From: Lindgomyces ingoldianus
Taxonomy: Eukaryota; Ascomycota; Dothideomycetes; Pleosporales; Lindgomycetaceae
Length of the DNA: 64,000 nucleotides
Direction: 5' to 3'
NCBI RefSeq assembly: GCF_010093535.1
Contig: NW_022985211.1
Location: 110,754-174,753, forward strand
Shown here piece after piece: positions 59,204 to 64,000 of the stretch. The position numbers and the translations under genes were made by a program. A model generated the notes under the pieces. It saw only the letters and a program-made list of their open reading frames with translations. It was not told where the DNA came from and did not search any database. Position 1 is the stretch's first letter, and each line of letters opens with the position of its first letter.

Positions 59204-61022
59204 TAGAGCGTGTCCTAGGTATCTTGTGTAGACATTAATTTTAAGAAGGTTGCTGCTTAAAATAATGTATTTACATTAATTATATATAACGTACCTAACA
59301 GGTTGGCCGGCCACACGGGTTGGCCGGCCACTTTTGCCAAGCCCCTACTAAAACCACCCTATTCTCTTGCAAAACAGCCTACTTTAGCCCTATATAAAGT
59401 AATATAACACAAGATATTATTTAAAGTCTACTTCTACTACTTACTTACATATATGTAAGTTATGCCTAGTCTAATTACACTGCCTACATTGCCTTTAACT
59501 TAGCTTACTTTCTTTAGCGTGTACCTGCGTCTTTAGCTTCTTCCTATTACTACGCGCTCTAAACTCCTTTAGAGTAGTTAGACAAGCCTTATTCTTAACT
59601 ATTAAGGTCTCTTCTACCTAAATCTGCTTCCTTTTATGTAGTCTACATTATGTAGCAGCCTTATTTGCTGCTTAAAGCTTTATAATCTTATAGCCTACCC
59701 TATTGTGTTAATGCCCTAGATAACTATTATCTACTCTTTATTACTTTACTGTATTACCTTTAGCTGTTCTTATCTCTCTAAAGCTGTAACAACTACTCTA
59801 GTTAATATTTAGCCTATTATAAAGCCTAACTTGTTAAAGTTATACCTGTCTTTATCCTAGATACTGTACTTAGCTTTTATGTTAGCTACTAGGCAAAACT
59901 AGCCCTAGATAACCTCTAGATCCTTATAAAGCGCTCTCTTATAATTATACTTATAATTAAACTTTATTATAAACTTAGGGCAGTGCTTAACCTACATACT
60001 AGTCTAGTTTAAGCTAACCTAGCCTAGATTGCGCTCTGTAGGCAAGGAATTAGCTATATTAGCTACAGCTGTAAGCCTAGGAGAAAATCTGCGTGTAATA
60101 AGCTTAAGTATGTACTTAACAACTACCTTCTTTTAAAGCTTAGTTAGATTCCTTAATTTAGGCTAGCATTCTGCTTGTAAAGGCTGTCTAGCGCGTTAAT
60201 TACTTAGTGTTATATAAGAGACATTATAGATAGCTGTAGCACGTTGTAAGAAAAGTTTTAAGTCTTATTTAAGAGCTTAAAGAGTAAGCTGTATCTAACA
60301 TTCTTTAGAAGATTTAATCTAGTGTTGTTGTTAAGGCATTATGTAGATAAGTAGAGTTTAGTGGGGGCTTAGCAAAAGTGGCCGGCTAACCTGTGTGGCC
60401 GGCCAACCTGTTAGGTACGTTAGTATGTTTTAGTTACTAATTTATATAACATTAATTATAATTTTATAATTAAAGCATAAATTATTTTTAATGATAAACT
60501 TAAATCTTTATACTGCTACGTTATATAGCTAATATATATAGTAAAACTTCTTACTCTTTTTACGTATAAAGAAATTAGTGTTGTGTCTAGCGTTCTTCAG
60601 CATTTTGTAAAGCTGTTCTGTACAAGGATAGCTAAACCTTCTGTGTAGTTATTAGAGTTTATGTTTTGTAAAAAAAGACATTAATTTCTTTTTTATATAT
60701 TAAAAAATAAGTAACTTTATTTACGCATAACTAAGACTTCACCTTTATTGCTTTATATAATTACATTCTGCATGTTGATAAAGTACGCATTTATCTAGTC
60801 TCTGTTAGCAAGAGATAATAGGAAAAGTGTTAGTGTATCTAGTATGTAATATGTAACACTACTAACTTGATTAGTAATTTATATAGTATTAATTAATATT
60901 ATTAATGCTTATTTTTTAAAGCTAATAGTGTTTTTATTTAGTGTTTAGTTTACTTTTATATAAAAGAATTTTTCCAGGTATGCTTTAAGTTATATCTTTT
61001 TAATAGTAGAAATTTTTACAGC
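59204..61022 (-). mobile_element. Diverged copia-A-related fragment, split by pogo F3
   Basis: Segments 59204-59288 and 60421-61022 align loosely with copia-A interior (10.71-11.4 kb; for example gtcctaggtatcttgtgtag). They are more diverged than copies A-D. The fragment lies left of copy D, which inserted into it at 61023, and contains F3. No LTR of its own is visible. Confidence 0.6.
59289..60420 (-). mobile_element. Pogo type F copy F3, internally deleted (1132 bp)
   Basis: It is flanked by TA at 59287-59288 and 60421-60422. Both TIRs have two motif copies and are almost un-RIPped. The sequence is the inverse of F1 minus about 0.72 kb: the positions equivalent to F1 about 52,715 and 53,450 are joined near 59,700, removing much of the catalytic region. 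It could move only with transposase supplied in trans. Confidence 0.9.
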
Positions 61023-61302
61023 TGTTTGTACGCAGCAGCAGCGTCACGGTTTAGATACAAGCTATTGCGCACAAGCAGGATCACGTATCTATGTCACATG
61101 ATGCTTGTGCGCAAACCTTTATGCGCGAACATCTAGATATCCCGCTTTTTCTCTATATAAAGAAAGGATAAGAGCAATAAAACTAGAAACATGTTACTCT
61201 TACTCTACCTACTCTGTATGCTGTGCATACTGTACACTACTCTTACTTTTACTACTTAAGTGCTTATACTATAAGCAGCTAGCTGTTAAAGCCTATTTAA
61301 CA
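61023..61302 (+). repeat. 280-bp copia-A LTR (5' LTR of copy D)
   Basis: It begins TGTTTGTACGCAGCAGC and ends cctatttaaca. The 70-codon frame in it (61105-61317) recurs in other LTR copies with substitutions and is not a gene. Confidence 0.93.
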
Positions 61303-62325
61303 CTAATTAGTAGTTAATTTAATTAACTATAAATTAGTAAAAGTAATAATAAAGTACTTATACGTTATAAAGTACTTTATTTTATTACTTATTTTTAAGA
61401 ATAGTAGATTAATTCTTTATATTATATAGCAAGCTCTATTACTATATAAAGTAAGAAGAAGATAGTGCAAGACGCACACAAAAGCTATTAGAGCTGCACA
61501 ACCTAGCAGCTAGATAACAGCAGTACCTGCGCAATTTACTAGAAAAGTAATTAACTATACTACTGTAATAAAATTCTACTAGTAACTAATAACTTTATAT
61601 AATAATAATAAAAATAAGAAATAATTCCTATTATATAAATAACTTATAAAAGATATAGAAATATTAAAAGTAACACTATAAAATAAGACTAGCCTAAAGT
61701 ACTAAAAGAATAAAATTAACATGTTAAAAGCTCTAATAAGCCTACTAATTTATATATAATAACTTAAAAAGGCGCTACTTTTTTAAGTTTATATATAAAA
61801 AATTTTAAAAAATAAACACTATAAAACTTCTTAGCACTTAGCTGCATGTTTAAAAAGAAGCTTATATAAGTGCTAAAAAATAAGAAAATTACACTATAGC
61901 TAAGTAATAAAAGTACCTAAGCTAGAAGCTATATAATATAGCATAAAAAAAGTAATTACACTAAAAAGGGTTTATATATAACCTTTATTACTATATAAGG
62001 CTTTACATAGAAGTAGACTAAACATAATGCTGCTAATAACACTAAACATACTAGCATTACTTACTTCTACACTTTAGCTAGCACTACACTAATTACTGTA
62101 CAAACAATACATGCTACTCTACCTAACACCTGCTCTACACTCTTAATTGTACACACTACTGCCTGTAGCAGTGTATGCACTACTAATACTACTTATATAA
62201 TCTATACTACATTACAACCTATATAAACTTCTACTTTAAAAAGAAACTACTAAAGAAAAACTTTTAGTAAATAAAATTATATAATTTTAAAAAGTATAAA
62301 AAAAATATTAACTATATAAGTTAAC
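61023..62325 (+). mobile_element. Copia-A copy D, 5' part, interrupted by gypsy-E copy P
   Basis: The 5' LTR is at 61023-61302 (TGTTTGTACGCAGC to tatttaaca). The interior follows that of copy B to the position equivalent to about 20,275. Gypsy-E copy P starts at 62326, after ttaac. The rest of D would lie beyond the window. Confidence 0.9.
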
Positions 62326-62615
62326 TGTAACGATTCTACGAATCGTTCCATCTTAGGCCGCTCGGATCCTATCCGAAGGGTCCCTGTATCGGCCCCGACC
62401 ATAACTTGACCTAGTCCCCTGCAGTTACCCCTATTCCCTTATGTATTTAGTTGCACCTTGCCCCTGTAGCTAGCTTAGTAGTTTTCTAATATCCTTTTAT
62501 ACTAGGCCTATAGGTGTTAATAGCATTCCTAGGTTTAGAGTCCCCACGCACTTCTATTTGCCTCTAAGTAGATTCCTACTGCATTTAGACCTATTGTCTT
62601 GCCTGTGCTGTTACA
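62326..62615 (+). repeat. 290-bp LTR of gypsy-E copy P, with terminal palindrome
   Basis: It starts TGTAACGATTC and ends gctgttaca. A perfect inverted repeat (aacgattc-tac-gaatcgtt, 62329-62347) sits three bases inside the LTR start. Confidence 0.92.
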
Positions 62616-62730
62616 TTATATTAAAAAACTTACTTTTACTAGTAACAGCCTTATTAATAATATTACATTAATTATTTATTTAACTATGTCTAACTTTAAG
62701 AAGCGTCTAATTTAGTTTAAGTTGTAGTTT

Positions 62731-63132
62731 TGTCAGATATGCGCACCTACTGTCAAGACAGGAGGAACGCTTGACGAAAGCTGCTACATAGTACGAGCAA
62801 TAAGCTCGAACAGTATGTTGCTGCAAATTGCTGCATGTTGCAGCAAATTGCAGCATTTTGCAGCATGTTGCAGCATGTTGCAGCATTTTGCAGCATTTTG
62901 CAGCATGTTGCAGCATGTTGCAGCATTTTGCAGCATTTTGCAGCAAATTGCAAGCTGGTCGCGCATAGGGCAAGTGCGCGAGGGACTCGGATCGGCAAAA
63001 CAAAAAGCCGAGCAACACGAGTAGAGCAGAAAAAGGATCGATAAATCAATACAATCAATCAATCATCCCATACATTACATCCAAACCCATCATTCATCTT
63101 AGGAAGCCTAGAAACAGTGCTTTAATCTGACA
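62731..63132 (-). repeat. Solo LTR of the TGTCAG family (R2), 402 bp, TSD agttt
   Basis: It starts TGTCAGATATGCG and ends ttaatctgaca, with agttt at 62726-62730 and 63133-63137. It is essentially un-RIPped although it sits in RIPped gypsy-E. It is 21 bp longer than R1 because of extra units in the 10-bp array. Confidence 0.95.
62818..62953 (-). repeat. 10-bp-period array in solo LTR R2 (about 13 units)
   Basis: Units are gcagcatttt, gcagcatgtt and gcagcaaatt. A four-unit block (two tttt, two tgtt) is itself repeated. Frames of 69-103 codons on both strands here arise only because the period (10) is not a multiple of three. Confidence 0.92.
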
Positions 63133-64000
63133 AGTTTTTACACACTGTTATATTAAATTATTTAGTTAGTATAGATAAAATTTTAGAGACTTTTTATTAA
63201 CTAAAGCCTTTAGGTTTAGAACTTCCCATCCCTTGTAATTAAAATTGCCTTTAGAAAAGTTATAAAAACTGCGCTAAGGTAGAAACTTAGAGACTACTAA
63301 TAACTTATTAGAATTACGGACAACTACTAATGCCTAACTTATAACTACTATTAGATTTTATTGCAAAGACTGCAACTTATTCTAGCTATAGCTAAGGCAA
63401 AATGCCTACTACTAGAGCTAAATAACTACTAACCTTAATAGCTAAACTCTTTTTTATAGGACCTAAAGCTAAAAACCTACTAAATTTAGAGTTAAACCCT
63501 AGTAGCATAGCTCTTAAAGACTAAGTTACTTAATTAAGAGCATAAATTAAATAGCTAACTAAATTAAAAACTATTAGTTTTAACTATTCTCTACTAACTA
63601 CTAAATTACCTCTACTACACTAATAGTAAGAGACTTTTTAAGCACTTTTAAGCTTTTTTAAAGCTACCTTACTAAACGCACACTTAAGATTAAAAACTTT
63701 ACAGATAGCAAAGAACCTACATTTAAATAATAGTAAGCCTTTATTATAGACAGACTTAATATTAATTTAGATTACTATTAAAGTAAGCGTGCACACATAG
63801 CGTTAGTATAGGGACACACTGCTAGTATCGCAAAGGAATACCTAGAGCCTAGATACCTAGCTAAATTAAACAACTTTTAGTTTAGAAACATAAAAAAATA
63901 ATTAAGCTCTTATAAACATACTTTATTACTAGTAATAAAAAGACAGAAGTGTAATAAGTGTTTTAAACTCTAAGAATAAGTAAAAAAAAAGTGTTTTTTA

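Larger units (their letters stand above)
62326..64000 (+). mobile_element. Gypsy-E copy P: 5' LTR and gag region, runs off the window
   Basis: The LTR is 62326-62615 (290 bp). RIPped gag sequence follows, interrupted by solo LTR R2 (62731-63132) and resuming at 63133. The gag part matches 56.25-57.2 kb. No open frame remains. Confidence 0.88.

Noticed and set aside
59204..59208. TSD for the tandem gypsy-E array (55883-55887 atata versus 59204-59208 tagag)
   Set aside because: The flanks do not match, and the left neighbour (copia-N) differs from the right (copia-A-like); a simple insertion cannot be claimed.
62707..63062. Frames of 69-103 codons on both strands rich in Leu-Gln-Asn-Ala/Cys (also 37086-37426)
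   Set aside because: They are products of a 10-bp repeat array inside a solo LTR; all frames and both strands stay open for the same trivial reason.
1..64000. CRISPR array, tRNA, rRNA, bacterial promoters or operons
   Set aside because: No spaced direct repeats with unique spacers and no cloverleaf or rRNA signature were seen. The tandem arrays found are contiguous and lie within LTRs. The context is fungal.

Overview
This window comes from a filamentous ascomycete (Pezizomycotina-type) genome. About 90% is AT-rich, transposon-derived DNA carrying the mark of repeat-induced point mutation (RIP). TpA is in excess, CpA/TpG is scarce, and translations show stops exactly where family consensus has Gln or Trp. 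Nothing looks bacterial: no operons, tRNAs, rRNAs or CRISPR arrays were seen.

One GC-balanced island (about 31.7-36.0 kb, minus strand) holds the only convincing host gene. It is a two-exon NLR/STAND protein of 1165 residues, with an N-terminal helical domain, a NACHT NTPase and degenerate ankyrin-like repeats. It resembles fungal non-self recognition (incompatibility-type) receptors.

The rest is a nested stack of mobile elements, several bounded exactly by target-site duplications (TSDs). (1) 0-31 kb: an unidentified repeat H holds a pogo/Fot1 relic broken by a Ty1/copia element (copia-A), a complete pogo element of a second type (5115-6980), and a 20-kb Ty3/gypsy element (gypsy-E, 7154-27265, TSD gatag). 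Gypsy-E itself contains two complete copia-A copies (7610-13938, TSD ccttt; 18504-25095, TSD cttct). (2) 36-46 kb: a pogo fragment is joined to a gypsy element (K), which contains a solo LTR and a young, barely RIPped chromodomain gypsy (J, 39682-45056, TSD agcac, with an assembly gap). (3) 46-56 kb: a further gypsy (L) carries a solo copia-A LTR (TSD gtaac), followed by a second copia lineage (N) interrupted by a 1.85-kb pogo element. (4) 56-64 kb: a tandem array of shortened gypsy-E derivatives, an internally deleted pogo copy, a copia-A copy, another gypsy-E copy, and a solo LTR (TSD agttt).

Two properties recur. RIP is weakest in the outer 50-150 bp of almost every element, so termini stay GC-rich while interiors are destroyed. 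Short modular repeats occur in transposon ends, notably the pogo inverted repeats and a 10-bp-period array in one LTR family. All domain calls on RIPped elements come from reading TAG/TAA as former Gln and TGA as former Trp/Arg by eye. No database search was possible.
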